Shown here: one piece after another, positions 27,793 through 39,652 of the stretch | How positions within the stretch are numbered: position 1 is the first letter of the stretch | How the letters are laid out: every line of letters begins with the position of its first letter | Assembly: GCA_029946125.1 (NCBI GenBank) | Contig: JAQSDX010000030.1 | Span: forward strand, 1-42,765 | From: Candidatus Methylobacter titanis | Lineage (GTDB): Bacteria; Pseudomonadota; Gammaproteobacteria; Methylococcales; Methylomonadaceae | Direction: 5' to 3' | DNA length: 42,765 bases | Position numbers and translations under genes: made by a program | The notes under the pieces: generated by a model | Seen by the model: the letters and a program-made list of their open reading frames with translations, nothing else | Told to the model about the DNA's origin: nothing | Database searches by the model: none

Positions 27793-27869
27793 GTGCCTAG
27801 GATAGGCTGAACAACGTGAAGCCATCTTTCGCGATTGATGCGCTTCGTACCTCAGCACATCCTAGGCAC
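27793..27869. repeat. Dispersed palindromic repeat, copy B
   Basis: Outer arms GTGCCTAGGA and TCCTAGGCAC surround a core with TTTCGCGATTGATGCGCTTCGTACCTCAG broken into two parts; the core matches copy A in inverted order. It separates the synthase gene from the convergent glycosylase gene and may serve as a bidirectional terminator. Confidence 0.78.
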
Positions 27870-27885
27870 TCAGGACTAAAAGCTA

Positions 27886-28533
27886 TCAAAGATAGCGCAT
27901 CATTCCAGCAGCAATGGTACGAAAAACATCGGCAAACATTGCTTTAGTCAGTCGCTTGGTCTGTACGTTGTAGCGACTGCTATGATAAGAATCCACCAGT
28001 ATGCGACCGTCCGGCAAGGTATGCTGGACATTATGCGCAAATTTGGCGCTGCTCAATTTCAGGCCGTAGGCTTTTAATACCGCCTGATGCGCCACCAAAC
28101 CTAACGCCAATATAACCGCCTGTTCCGGCAAGGTTTTTAATTCTGCGGCCAAATAAGCATTGCACTGATTGATTTCGGCATTAGCCGGTTTATTTTGCGG
28201 CGGCAGGCATTTAACGGCATTGGTAATGCGGCAGTTGTTAAGCATCAAGCCGTCGGTCAGCGACTCGGATGTTGGTTGATTACTGTAGCCAAACTCGTAA
28301 AGCGCTTCATACAGCAAAAGCCCTGCATAGTCGCCGGTAAACGGCCTGCCGGTGGCATTAGCTCCATGCATGCCGGGAGCCAGTCCGACTACCAGTAATC
28401 GGGCCGCGCTATCGCCAAACGGTGCAACCGGACGCGCATGATACCCGGGATGTTTTTGTTTAACTTCACACAGAAAATTATCCAGCCGTTTACACTGCCT
28501 GCAATCTTGATCGAATATTTGTTTGGAATACAT
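27886..28533 (-). CDS. Uracil-DNA glycosylase, family 4/5 (UdgB-like)
   Basis: This 215-residue iron-sulfur uracil-DNA glycosylase removes uracil, and in UdgB also deaminated purines, from DNA. Motif A is GLAPGMHGANATGRPFTGD at 50-68, typical of family 5 because the polar Asp/Asn of other families is absent there. Motif C is SYHSSRYN with His184. Cysteines 11, 14, 109 and 124 fit the [4Fe-4S] cluster pattern. It converges on the synthase gene and heads away from the GIY-YIG gene in the same direction, with a 36-base gap. Confidence 0.87.
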   Translation of the reverse strand: MYSKQIFDQDCRQCKRLDNFLCEVKQKHPGYHARPVAPFGDSAARLLVVGLAPGMHGANATGRPFTGDYAGLLLYEALYEFGYSNQPTSESLTDGLMLNNCRITNAVKCLPPQNKPANAEINQCNAYLAAELKTLPEQAVILALGLVAHQAVLKAYGLKLSSAKFAHNVQHTLPDGRILVDSYHSSRYNVQTKRLTKAMFADVFRTIAAGMMRYL

Positions 28534-28569
28534 GATTTGGTTAAGGGTAGCTTGTGGTTTTGGTGCTGT

Positions 28570-28842
28570 TCATAGCGGAAAATCTCCCACCTTATTTATC
28601 TCAGAAGCCAACAACCGAAACTTTTCAAGCCTGGGCAGTTTTTTTATGACGATTTCCCGTTTGCTCGCCGTGCTTCGGTCATGCCCGGTCTCGACATAAA
28701 CCAGTTGCTTAGGTTGCCTGCCGCGAAAATATTTAGCGCCTTGCTTGTCGCCATGCTGACTAAAGCGGCGGGCAACATCAACGGTAATGCCGGTATACAG
28801 CGTGTCATCGGTACAAAGAATTATGTAAACCTGCCAATTCAC
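28570..28842 (-). CDS. GIY-YIG domain protein (YhbQ-like)
   Basis: This 90-residue single-domain GIY-YIG protein has VYIILCTDDTLYTGITVDVARRF at the start (the YxI and YTG elements), a conserved Arg and His in ARRFSQH, and the Glu-containing SKREIVIKKL helix. The family includes small nucleases of unclear role, possibly in DNA repair. The start appears to be GTG at 28842, six bases after the VIT1-like stop, so it is coupled to that gene. Neighbourhood with a glycosylase is consistent with repair, but not proof. Confidence 0.82.
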   Translation of the reverse strand: MNWQVYIILCTDDTLYTGITVDVARRFSQHGDKQGAKYFRGRQPKQLVYVETGHDRSTASKREIVIKKLPRLEKFRLLASEINKVGDFPL

Positions 28843-28848
28843 GATGCG

Positions 28849-29544
28849 CTACACAACGGTGCCAAAAAAGGAACCGACGGCAGCAGTCAAGCCCATAGCC
28901 AGTGCGCCCCAGAAAACGACACGAACAGCACCTTTAATAATACCTGAGCCTCCGGTATAAGCCGCCAAAACGCCGAGCAGCGTTAAAAACAGCAAGGATG
29001 CGGCTGATACCAGCACGATTAAATCGGCATCCGTCGCAAATAGGACGATCAATAAAGGCAACATCGCGCCAACGGCAAACGTGGCGGCCGACGTCAACGC
29101 CGCCTGTATGGGTCTTGCTGTGCCTGTTGCAGAAATACCCAGTTCGTCTCGAGCATGTGCGCCCAAGGCGTCATGATTCATTAACTGCTCGGCAACCTGC
29201 TCGGCCAGTAGCGGATCGAGTCCGCGCGACACATAGATGGCTGCCAGTTCTTTTTGCTCATGATGCCCATCTTCATCCAACTCTTTACGCTCACGCTTTA
29301 AATCGGCCTTTTCGGTATCGGCTTGGGAGCTGACCGATACATATTCACCTGCCGCCATCGACATCGCTCCGGCAACCAGGCCGGCAACACCGGCCAGAAC
29401 TATCTCGTTGTGCGTCGCATGAGAAGCGGCTATGCCCACAATTAAACTGGCCGTTGATACGATGCCGTCATTTGCGCCCAGCACCGCCGCGCGCAACCAG
29501 CCGATGCGGTGAGTCCTATGTGTTTCTGGATGATGGGGTAACAT
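28849..29544 (-). CDS. VIT1/CCC1 family transporter
   Basis: This 231-residue membrane protein is of the vacuolar iron transporter family. It has an N-terminal signature, RAAVLGANDGIVSTASLIVG, a second span with GLVAGAMSMAAGEYVSVSSQADTE, a charged cytosolic stretch of about 60 residues with Glu/His (metal-binding in VIT1), and three C-terminal spans. The family exports Fe2+ or Mn2+ from the cytoplasm. It lies 14 bases after the P-type ATPase gene and is probably co-transcribed, suggesting a joint metal-homeostasis role. Confidence 0.87.
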   Translation of the reverse strand: MLPHHPETHRTHRIGWLRAAVLGANDGIVSTASLIVGIAASHATHNEIVLAGVAGLVAGAMSMAAGEYVSVSSQADTEKADLKRERKELDEDGHHEQKELAAIYVSRGLDPLLAEQVAEQLMNHDALGAHARDELGISATGTARPIQAALTSAATFAVGAMLPLLIVLFATDADLIVLVSAASLLFLTLLGVLAAYTGGSGIIKGAVRVVFWGALAMGLTAAVGSFFGTVV

Positions 29545-29558
29545 TGGAATTCCTTTTT

Positions 29559-31505
29559 TTAAAAATCAGACAGCGTTTTGGGAGGAATTGCCGCCCGCAA
29601 GGCATTCAATACCGCAAGCACATCGATGATTTCCTGGGTTATAGCGCCAGCTACCGGGGTCAAATAACCCAGTCCCGCAAACACCATACCGATCAAACTC
29701 AGCGCCATACCGCCTACCGCACTTTGCAGCGCAATTCTACGCATCCGTTCGCCGATATGAAACAGCTCATCGACTTTTAACAACGAACTGTCCATGATCA
29801 CCGCATCCGCCGATTCGCCGGTGATGTCGCTGTTCTGGCCGAAGGCTATGCCGATAGTCGCGGCAGTCAGCGCCGGCGCGTCATTAATGCCATCGCCCAG
29901 AAACACGGTTTTTGCGATTTTAGTTTCAGCACGCACCAACGCCAGTTTCTGCTCCGGGCTTTGGCTGAAATAAACGTGTTCAATACCGACTTGATCGGCC
30001 AAAAAGCGCACTTCCGACTCTCTGTCGCCGGACACCAGCATCACCTTGTCAAATAAATGACTGGGTTTCAGGTGGTTGATGAATGATGAGCTATCGCTAC
30101 GCACCTCATCGCGAAATTGCAGGGTCGCAGCATAGCCATCATCAATCAGTACCACGCATTCCAGACCGCCGGTAACCGGCGGCAATGCCTCGGCGACATC
30201 CGGGTGCTGTTCAACAAATTTTTTACGACTGGTGATCTGAAGCCCTTTTCCGTCGACATTGCCTTTAAGCCCCTCCCCCGGCAACTCGGTGATATTGCTT
30301 ACGCTTAATAAAGCTAAGGCTGCTTTTTCCCCTGCTGTCACGATGGCGCGGGAGAGCGGGTGCTTGGAATAGCGTTCCAGACTGGCGATTAAGGTTAACA
30401 CCTCGTGCTCGCTATAGGCTTGACCTGGAATCAGCGCAGTCAGCGTGGGACGGCCATAGGTCAGGGTGCCGGTCTTATCGAAAATCGCCGTGCGACAAGT
30501 GCCGATGGTTTCCAGTATCGCGGGATTCTTGATGATGATTTCCCGCCGCGCGGCCAGCGAAATCGAGCTGATGATGGTGACCGGTATACCGATCAATAAC
30601 GGGCACGGCGTGGCGATGACCAATACGGCCAGAAACCGGGTCACATCGCCGCTGATTCCCCAGGCAATCAGCGCAATGATCACCGCCAGCGGCGTATATA
30701 ACGCGCCCAATTGGTCGCCCAGTCGCCTGATATTGGGCCGATACTGTTCGGACGACTGCATCACTTCCATGATCTTGGCATAGCGGGAATCGATAGCCAA
30801 CTTGTCCGCGCGTATAGTTAATGCCGAATCGCCATTGATTGCCCCGGAGATGACCTGCGAACCGCTGACTTTCGACATCATATACGGCTCGCCGGTCAGA
30901 TAAGATTCATCCATGGTGCTGGAGCCTTCCAGTACCGTGCCGTCAACGGGGCAGATTTCATGCGGCAGTATCAATAAGGTATCGCCGATAGTAACCTGTC
31001 CGGTAGTGATGTCGGCAAGTTGATCGCCCTCTTTTCTATGCGCGACTGACGGCATTCGCTTGGCCAACGCCTCAAGCACCGAAGAGGCTTTGCGCACTGC
31101 ATAGGCTTCCAGCACCACACCGCCGGACAGCATCAGCACCACTAAACTGCCGGCCAGATATTCATCCAGCATCACCGCCGTCACTATGGATATGCCTGCC
31201 AATAAATCAGCACCCCAATCGCCCCGCCCCAATTTTATAATGAGTTGGTAAACCAGCGGAATGCCGCCCAACACCAGTACCGCAAGCAGAGGCACAGACA
31301 CCAGTTCAATCGGAACAACGGCTTGCCCATGATAGAGTTCGGCAGCCGCCGAGCTTAATGCGGCATTCAGTGAAAACGTATAAACCTCATGCCCTATATC
31401 AAGCCCATAGCGCATCACCAGATAGCCGCCGATGCCGAGTAGACTTAAAACAGCAATGCTGTTTTCGGAGATTGCGCGCGGAATTGTTGCTTGCTTATCG
31501 GTCAT
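29559..31505 (-). CDS. Heavy-metal P1B-type ATPase with a CPL motif
   Basis: This 648-residue metal-transporting ATPase lacks any N-terminal HMA or Cys-rich metal-binding domain. The actuator TGEP is at 204-207, the transport motif Cys-Pro-Leu at 301-303 ([11 protein letters not shown]), and the phosphorylation site Asp343 is in DKTGTLT. The nucleotide domain has the HP dipeptide in SKHPLSRAI, and the hinge [10 protein letters not shown] follows. The last helices carry [18 protein letters not shown] instead of CPC or SPC leaves the substrate open. Partnership with the VIT1-like gene points to Mn, Fe or another divalent metal (inference). Confidence 0.9.
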   Translation of the reverse strand: MTDKQATIPRAISENSIAVLSLLGIGGYLVMRYGLDIGHEVYTFSLNAALSSAAAELYHGQAVVPIELVSVPLLAVLVLGGIPLVYQLIIKLGRGDWGADLLAGISIVTAVMLDEYLAGSLVVLMLSGGVVLEAYAVRKASSVLEALAKRMPSVAHRKEGDQLADITTGQVTIGDTLLILPHEICPVDGTVLEGSSTMDESYLTGEPYMMSKVSGSQVISGAINGDSALTIRADKLAIDSRYAKIMEVMQSSEQYRPNIRRLGDQLGALYTPLAVIIALIAWGISGDVTRFLAVLVIATPCPLLIGIPVTIISSISLAARREIIIKNPAILETIGTCRTAIFDKTGTLTYGRPTLTALIPGQAYSEHEVLTLIASLERYSKHPLSRAIVTAGEKAALALLSVSNITELPGEGLKGNVDGKGLQITSRKKFVEQHPDVAEALPPVTGGLECVVLIDDGYAATLQFRDEVRSDSSSFINHLKPSHLFDKVMLVSGDRESEVRFLADQVGIEHVYFSQSPEQKLALVRAETKIAKTVFLGDGINDAPALTAATIGIAFGQNSDITGESADAVIMDSSLLKVDELFHIGERMRRIALQSAVGGMALSLIGMVFAGLGYLTPVAGAITQEIIDVLAVLNALRAAIPPKTLSDF

Positions 31506-31673
31506 GGTTTCAGGCTCGCCGTTTTTGTATGTCCTAGTCTATCGAATAGACGGAAAAATGTTGAAGTTATTTTTCTTATATAAGTGGAGATCCATTCGGG
31601 GTAACTAGATTGCGCCCGTTACCCAGAACCAATGAATAATGACACCATGCTGATGCAGCGCTTAGCCTATATT

Positions 31674-31711
31674 GATAACAATCCTGTCAAACGATAACAA
31701 TCCTGTCAAAC
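31674..31711 (+). repeat. 19-base tandem duplication
   Basis: GATAACAATCCTGTCAAAC occurs twice in direct succession (31674-31692 and 31693-31711) inside the transposase relic and causes its frameshift. Confidence 0.9.
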
Positions 31712-31739
31712 GCGGTTATGTGGACTTGCCAGAACATTA

Positions 31740-32495
31740 GTGTTATTCAAGTGCGCGGGCTTGTCTGGGACAAGACCCTTTGTTGCCTGTTATTTTGCTG
31801 TATTAAAACGCCAAGCAGAGCTTGAAGGTAGGCATTCCCAAGCTGGAGCTTGGGAACGAGACATTAAGCTATACCGGCAATTTGCTGAAATCTCTCTAAA
31901 CAAAACACCGGGGGTCATCAGCGTGACGCCAAATGGCTTTCAACTCCAACTGCAGCAGACATTACCCTGGCAAACGCAATTCCACCTGCAGTCCGAAAAT
32001 GATTGGCTTTACCAAGAAGCGGTGGGCTTTTATAAACAGGCTTATCTGATCGGCGGCGGCCATGTCAGCCTGGCCTTGTCAAAAATTCTCGCAACCCTTG
32101 ATTTCGACATTACCGTCATTGATGAACGAGATAACCCCGACACCTTAGCGCACAACCACTATGCGCACAGAAAGCTGAGGATTCCCTACCGGGAAATCGG
32201 TAACACCATTCCCGAAGGCAATCAGGTTTTTGTCTTTATCATGACTCACAGCCATAAAACCGATAAACAAGTAGCCGAACAACTGGCCGATAAACGAATA
32301 CGTTATCTTGGCGTACTTGGCAGCCGGAAGAAAATAGAACAACTTAAAGCCAATCTTGAGACTCGACTCTCCGTTGAATCTTTGCAGCGCATCCGTGGAC
32401 CGATCGGTTTACCGATAAAAAGCCATACACCGGCTGAAATTGCCGTCAGCATCGCCGCTGAGTTAATACAGATTCTGAATGCAGATCCCCAATAA
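31740..32495 (+). CDS. XdhC-family protein, N-terminally truncated
   Basis: The frame is open for 251 codons, but only about residues 50-251 resemble XdhC/CoxI, the factor that matures molybdenum hydroxylases. Seen are the Rossmann start AYLIGGGHVSLALSKILA, VFIMTHSHKTDKQV, YLGVLGSRKKIEQLK, IGLPIKSHTPAEIAVSIAAELI. The N-terminal XdhC domain, with its Gly-Gly and Cys-containing motifs, is missing. In its place lie transposase-relic sequence and the palindrome at 31835-31856, translated as HSQAGAWERD. The real start, if any, may be a GTG near 31922. It is likely a pseudogene fragment. No molybdenum hydroxylase subunits are nearby. Confidence 0.6.
   Translation: MLFKCAGLSGTRPFVACYFAVLKRQAELEGRHSQAGAWERDIKLYRQFAEISLNKTPGVISVTPNGFQLQLQQTLPWQTQFHLQSENDWLYQEAVGFYKQAYLIGGGHVSLALSKILATLDFDITVIDERDNPDTLAHNHYAHRKLRIPYREIGNTIPEGNQVFVFIMTHSHKTDKQVAEQLADKRIRYLGVLGSRKKIEQLKANLETRLSVESLQRIRGPIGLPIKSHTPAEIAVSIAAELIQILNADPQ
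31835..31856. repeat. Perfect short palindrome
   Basis: TTCCCAAGCT and AGCTTGGGAA flank a GG. This kind of repeat is usually dispersed in many copies and associated with RAYT transposases. Confidence 0.6.
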
Positions 32496-32662
32496 TCTTT
32501 CAATCTGTGTGGTTATCATGCTTAAAATTCATGTTGTCCGGTTTTAAGTCGCAAGCTTGAGCGGTAATTTCTGGATTGCTGCTAAACTATATTGAAAATT
32601 ATGCGGATCGTAACTTCTCATTAGCCGCAGGTAACATTTTAAAATTTTTAAGGAACACCCTT

Positions 32663-33406
32663 ATGCCAGATCTTAAATCGCACCCAGTTTGGGATGCAGG
32701 TACCCGTTGGTTTCATTGGATTAATGTGCTGTGTGTTGTTGCGCTTATGGCTGCCGGTCTGGTTATCCTAAATGCGGGCAGTCTTGACATCTCAAATGCA
32801 GGAAAAATAAAACTTAAAACCGTCCACGCGTCGATCGGCTACGTGTTTGCCATCAATTTAATTTGGCGTTTTATTTGGGCCTTTTTGGGTAATCGCTACG
32901 CAAAGTTAAGCGCGGTGCTTCCGGGCGGCAACGGATACTTTCACGCGTTGCGCAGCTATGTTGTCGCATTTTTCTCCGGCCACCCGGAACAGTATATCGG
33001 CCACAATCCGGTAGGACGCTTGGGAGCCGCCCTGCTGTTTCTCCTGATCACCATTCAGGCAGTCACCGGATTGGTGCTGGCGGGCACCGATTTATTTCTG
33101 CCGCCTTTCGGGCATTGGATCGCGCAGTGGGTGGCCGCACCGGATATCGCGCCCCATACCTTAGTCCCCTATGCGCCAGCCATGTATGATGAAACGGCTT
33201 ACCAGAGCATGCGTGCTTTCCGAAAGCCTTTTGCCGTGACCCATGTGTATAACTTTTATTTCCTGATTGCCACCATTGTATTGCACGTTGCAGCGGTGAT
33301 AATGACGGATATACGAGAAGGTGGCAGCATTATTTCTGCCATGTTCACAGGACGCAAAACCCTTAGGGGACGTCCAATAGATGAAGACTACAGCAGCCAT
33401 GACTGA
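32663..33406 (+). CDS. Cytochrome b561-type membrane protein
   Basis: This 247-residue di-heme membrane cytochrome b is of the bacterial b561/hydrogenase cytochrome-b family. It begins HPVWDAGTRWFHWINVLCV, with candidate heme ligand His18, and has a second at His55 (KTVHASIGYVF); C-terminal histidines lie in AVTHVYNFYFL and IVLHVAAVIM. Four to five membrane spans are visible. It would pass electrons between the quinone pool and a periplasmic partner, which is not encoded beside it. The ATG at 32663 has an AGGA site 10 bases upstream; the frame stays open upstream without homology. Confidence 0.83.
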   Translation: MPDLKSHPVWDAGTRWFHWINVLCVVALMAAGLVILNAGSLDISNAGKIKLKTVHASIGYVFAINLIWRFIWAFLGNRYAKLSAVLPGGNGYFHALRSYVVAFFSGHPEQYIGHNPVGRLGAALLFLLITIQAVTGLVLAGTDLFLPPFGHWIAQWVAAPDIAPHTLVPYAPAMYDETAYQSMRAFRKPFAVTHVYNFYFLIATIVLHVAAVIMTDIREGGSIISAMFTGRKTLRGRPIDEDYSSHD

Positions 33407-33550
33407 GCGTTATGATTAAGCCTGAAGTTTTATTAAACGCCTGAGTAACTTGTTGACGGTTTCCTGAATAGGGTGGTAGTTTCTAGGCCAACAACCGAAT
33501 TCCATCGTACCTGTCATGGAATGCACAAACTTTGCCTTTAGGAGGTCAAA

Positions 33551-33757
33551 ATGAATGAAGATACATTTAACATGGAAATCAGAAAATATCTCAAAATTGT
33601 TGGGGTCACATCACAGCGTGAAATCGAACATGCTGTTCTCAAAGCGATTGAAGCAGGAAAATTGAACGGCTCCGAGACCCTGGAGATTAAAATGACGCTG
33701 GAAGCTCCCGCTGTCGGCATCAGTCATTGCATCGAGGGAAAAATAGCGCTTGAATAG
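33551..33757 (+). CDS. DUF6494 family small protein
   Basis: This 68-residue acidic protein starts MNEDTFNMEIRKYLKIVGVTSQ and contains EIEHAVLKAIEAGKLNG and LEIKMTLEA, matching the DUF6494 family of small proteins of unknown function in Proteobacteria. A strong ribosome site (AGGAGG, 33540-33545) precedes the ATG. It is a single gene; a small stem, GCCTCT/AGAGGC, begins at its stop codon. Confidence 0.78.
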   Translation: MNEDTFNMEIRKYLKIVGVTSQREIEHAVLKAIEAGKLNGSETLEIKMTLEAPAVGISHCIEGKIALE

Positions 33758-33831
33758 CCTCTCTGATTGAAGCAGAGGCCTTGTGGTTACAAGCCATTCA
33801 GGCTGGACGAAAAATTGAGCAGATTATTATC

Positions 33832-33864
33832 GGCGAGGTCTTTGAAACAATCGAAGACCTCGCC
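33832..33864. terminator. Hairpin between DUF6494 and glcG-like genes
   Basis: An 11-base perfect stem, GGCGAGGTCTT/AAGACCTCGCC, with an 11-base loop lies between two convergent genes. There is no T-run, so its role as a terminator is only likely. Confidence 0.5.
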
Positions 33865-33926
33865 AAACGCCTAATCTGCATTTGAAAAGATTTCTTTATC
33901 GGAACAATCTGGAGATTATCCTGGAC

Positions 33927-34361
33927 TCAGGTTCGCCACGGGTGTTCCGGCAAATCGGAAACGCCGATGGCTTCAGCCCCGGCTTTGGCGACTCGATGAT
34001 CGTTTTCAACCGAGCTGCCGCTGACACCAATAGCGCCAATGAGGACGCCATCCGTGTCAACGATAGGAACGCCTCCGGGAAAGGTAATCAGTCCGTCGTT
34101 AGAATGTTCAATCCCGTAAAGCGGTCCGCCCGGTTGCGATAGCTGACCGATTTGTCCGGTGTTCATCGCGAAGAAACAAGCCGTCTTGGCTTTCTTGATG
34201 GCAATGTCCACGCTGCCTACCCAGGCATTGTCCATTCTCACGAACGCCTTTAAGTCAGCGCCGGAATCCACTACGGCGATACACATCTGCGTACCGATTT
34301 TTTTTGACTCGGCAATCGCCGCAGCCATTGCCTGTTCGGCCAGTTCGTATGTTACATGCAT
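33927..34361 (-). CDS. GlcG/HbpS family protein
   Basis: This 144-residue protein is of the GlcG/HbpS (DUF336) family, small oligomeric proteins that can bind heme or cobalamin or sit in glycolate/diol operons. Landmarks are [52 protein letters not shown] and the C-terminal AGAEAI. It has a good GAGGAG ribosome site. It lies 55 bases downstream of fumC on the same strand and could be its operon partner. No signal peptide is seen, so it acts in the cytoplasm. Confidence 0.85.
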   Translation of the reverse strand: MHVTYELAEQAMAAAIAESKKIGTQMCIAVVDSGADLKAFVRMDNAWVGSVDIAIKKAKTACFFAMNTGQIGQLSQPGGPLYGIEHSNDGLITFPGGVPIVDTDGVLIGAIGVSGSSVENDHRVAKAGAEAIGVSDLPEHPWRT

Positions 34362-34416
34362 GGTCTACGCTCCTCTATTTTTTATCAAAAGAGCCTAATG
34401 GTATTCCTTTTTGACT

Positions 34417-35820
34417 TTATTTTGAAAAAATCATTTGTTCCGGACGGACGAGATCGTCGAATTCCGCTTCGGTCACGAAACCGCCGGAGACTGCCTCTAC
34501 GCGCAGCGTGCTGCGATTTTTCAAAGCCAGTTTCGCGATTTTTGCCGCATTGTCGTAACCGATGCGCGGGGCCAGGGCGGTTACCAGCATCAGCGAATTT
34601 TCCATCAGCTCGGCAATGCGATCCACATTCGGCTCAATGCCAGCAACGCAATGATCGGTGAAACTCATCGCCGCGTCGCCGAGAAGGCGGATCGACTGGA
34701 GTACGTTATAAATAATGACCGGCTTGAACACATTGAGTTCCAAATGCCCTTGCGCCCCGGCAAAGGTAACGGTGGTGTGATTGCCCATAACCTGTGCGCA
34801 AACCATCGTCATGGCTTCGCATTGGGTCGGATTCACCTTGCCCGGCATAATCGAAGAGCCGGGTTCGTTTTCAGGCAGCGACAGTTCACCGATGCCGGAA
34901 CGCGGCCCCGAACTCAACAGCCGAATATCGTTGGCTATTTTATTGAGGCCGACCGCGATGGTGTTTAACACCCCGGAAATTTCCACCATCGCGTCGTGCG
35001 CGGCCAGTGCCTCGAATTTATTGGCCGCAGAAACGAAAGGCAGCTGGGTAAACGTCGCAACCTCTTCGGCAAACTGTTCGCCGAAACCCGGTTTCGAGTT
35101 CAGGCCGGTGCCCACCGCCGTACCGCCTTGGGCCAGAGGATAAAGCCGCTTAAGGCTATCGTTAATCCGGTCGATACCGAATTGCACCTGAGCAGCGTAA
35201 CCGGAAAACTCCTGCCCCAATGTCAGTGGGGTCGCGTCCTGCAAATGCGTTCGCCCGATCTTGATTATTTCATTCCATGACTGGGATTTGTCGGACAGCG
35301 CGCGGTGCAAATGCTGGAGCGAGGGAATCAGCAAATGGTGCAATTGCTCGACCGTAGCGATATGCATGGCTGTCGGAAAAGCATCATTCGAAGACTGGCT
35401 GCGGTTGCAGTGATCGTTCGGATGCACCGGCGTTTTAGATCCCATAGCGCCGCCAAGACGCTCGATAGCCAGATTGGCAATCACCTCGTTGGCGTTCATA
35501 TTGGACTGGGTGCCGGAACCGGTCTGCCAGACGACCAGCGGAAAGTTATCGTCCAGGTTGCCGTCGATAACCTCCCGAGCCGCATCCGCTATCGCGTAGC
35601 CGATTTTTTCATCAATGTTGTTCAGTGCGATATTCGATAGCGCGGCGCAATATTTGACGATGCCCAGCGCACGGATCAAAGGCCGGGGAAGCCGTTCATT
35701 GCCGATTTTGAAGTTAATCAGAGAACGCTGGGTTTGCGCGCCCCAGTATTTGTCGGCGGGTACTTGTATCGGGCCGAACGAGTCGGTTTCGGTGCGGGTA
35801 TTGGCGGTCTTATTTTTCAT
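34417..35820 (-). CDS. fumC: Fumarate hydratase class II
   Basis: This 467-residue oxygen-stable fumarase converts fumarate to malate in the citric acid cycle. Family blocks are [24 protein letters not shown] at the N-terminus, [55 protein letters not shown], and the signature [15 protein letters not shown] with its catalytic-loop serine. Length and start are standard. It is divergent from acnA with a 312-base spacer, so two citric-acid-cycle genes share one control region. Confidence 0.96.
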   Translation of the reverse strand: MKNKTANTRTETDSFGPIQVPADKYWGAQTQRSLINFKIGNERLPRPLIRALGIVKYCAALSNIALNNIDEKIGYAIADAAREVIDGNLDDNFPLVVWQTGSGTQSNMNANEVIANLAIERLGGAMGSKTPVHPNDHCNRSQSSNDAFPTAMHIATVEQLHHLLIPSLQHLHRALSDKSQSWNEIIKIGRTHLQDATPLTLGQEFSGYAAQVQFGIDRINDSLKRLYPLAQGGTAVGTGLNSKPGFGEQFAEEVATFTQLPFVSAANKFEALAAHDAMVEISGVLNTIAVGLNKIANDIRLLSSGPRSGIGELSLPENEPGSSIMPGKVNPTQCEAMTMVCAQVMGNHTTVTFAGAQGHLELNVFKPVIIYNVLQSIRLLGDAAMSFTDHCVAGIEPNVDRIAELMENSLMLVTALAPRIGYDNAAKIAKLALKNRSTLRVEAVSGGFVTEAEFDDLVRPEQMIFSK

Positions 35821-36132
35821 GACTTGCCTGCTTGTAGTCGCAGAATTTTATTCGGCACCGCTACGGCATTATTATCGATTCCGGTGTCAGCCATAATAGC
35901 CTCCTGAGTCAGAATGAACAGAGTTTGACTATAACGGTTTTCCCCCGGTTTGAATAGAAAACTTCTTGCCTGGTATCCGATTGAGTGCCATTTTATTCGT
36001 ATGAAGTTCTAAACCAAAATTTAGCTCTCAATTACCTCAAGATAAAATCAAAACCCTTGACGCAACTACTGATACGGGTAAAAGCTATCTAAGTTAATAA
36101 CATTTGTCGAGCCCATCAGGGAGGTTTCTATC
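35821..36132. promoter_or_regulatory. Divergent spacer between fumC and acnA
   Basis: There is no gene. It must contain promoters for both citric-acid-cycle genes. AT-rich stretches lie at 35990-36110. A GGGAGG ribosome site at 36119-36124 belongs to acnA. I see no convincing operator dyad. Confidence 0.4.
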
Positions 36133-38937
<2,805 letters not shown>

Positions 38938-39064
38938 GGAAACATCCCGTTGGGATGAAGCCAACGATTGGTAAGGGGTATGCACCCCCTCCTCAATCCT
39001 CGCCCGATAAAGCAACATCGCTTCGCTTGTTGCGGGGCGCTCCTTTCGGCCTAAAGGCCGAGAT

Positions 39065-39463
39065 TTAAACCAGCAAGGAAGATTGATTGGGGCTATACCG
39101 TCCGCTTCGTTGTAGCCTTCGGTTAACCTGCCAGTGATAGATTTTAGCAAGCAATGGACGAATCAGCGGCAAGCCGATCAACCAGGCTATCGGCTTCAGC
39201 ACAGGCACTTTGCTCATCAGCAGGATATAGGCATCCATCTCGGACAGAATCCGCTGACTTTCATCCTGAACATGCAGTTCGGTTAGCGCCTTGTGAGGGT
39301 CGATGCCGATTTTACGCAGCTGCTCTTCCCGGCCGGTAATGTCGATCCAGCAGACATAAGCGCCCGCTTTTCCAGCGAGTTTTTCATAGGTCGACCTGTC
39401 CTTGACGCATTTGGGACAGGCGCCATCGTAATAAACGTTAATTTTTGTTTTATCCTGATTCAT
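39065..39463 (-). CDS. DCC-family (DUF393) thiol-disulfide oxidoreductase-like protein
   Basis: This 132-residue protein of the DUF393/DCC family begins with the thioredoxin-like motif VYYDGACPKC (Cys16 and Cys19). It continues with WIDITGREEQLRKIGIDPHKALTELHVQD and a C-terminal hydrophobic helix (VPVLKPIAWLIGLPLIRPLLA). DCC proteins are predicted redox proteins of unknown substrate. It converges on acnA. The end has an extra tail, RRLQRSGRYSPNQSSLLV. Confidence 0.83.
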   Translation of the reverse strand: MNQDKTKINVYYDGACPKCVKDRSTYEKLAGKAGAYVCWIDITGREEQLRKIGIDPHKALTELHVQDESQRILSEMDAYILLMSKVPVLKPIAWLIGLPLIRPLLAKIYHWQVNRRLQRSGRYSPNQSSLLV

Positions 39464-39581
39464 ATATATTGCCTCCTATCGCAGAGTGATGACGAAAATT
39501 ACCGATGCACAAAACAAGTTAGGCAGCATACGGGCGGTATATGCTCACTGTAGCAATCAATCGAGTTGCCCCATTGCTTTG

Positions 39582-39621
39582 TTGAGCCTGTCGAAAGACC
39601 AGAGGGCTTCGACAGGCTCAA
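39582..39621. repeat. Dispersed palindrome TTGAGCCTGTCGAA/TTCGACAGGCTCAA
   Basis: Two perfect 14-base arms with a 12-base spacer form a strong hairpin between the DUF393 and AttH-like genes. It is a repeat type common in many proteobacterial genomes, and could end the AttH-like transcript on the minus strand. Confidence 0.8.
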
Positions 39622-39652
39622 CCCGGACGTTTTCAAACATAATCAGGGCGGA

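Larger units (their letters stand above)
31655..31866 (+). pseudogene. RAYT-type (IS200-like) transposase C-terminal relic
   Basis: Across frames the sequence reads LMQRLAYIDNNPVKR, GYVDLPEH, YSSAR and IPKLELGNE, typical of the C-terminal part of REP-associated tyrosine transposases. It is broken by a 19-base tandem duplication that shifts the frame and by a TAG at the codon where the family has Trp (EHW). Only the C-terminal third remains. It runs directly into the truncated XdhC frame. Confidence 0.72.
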
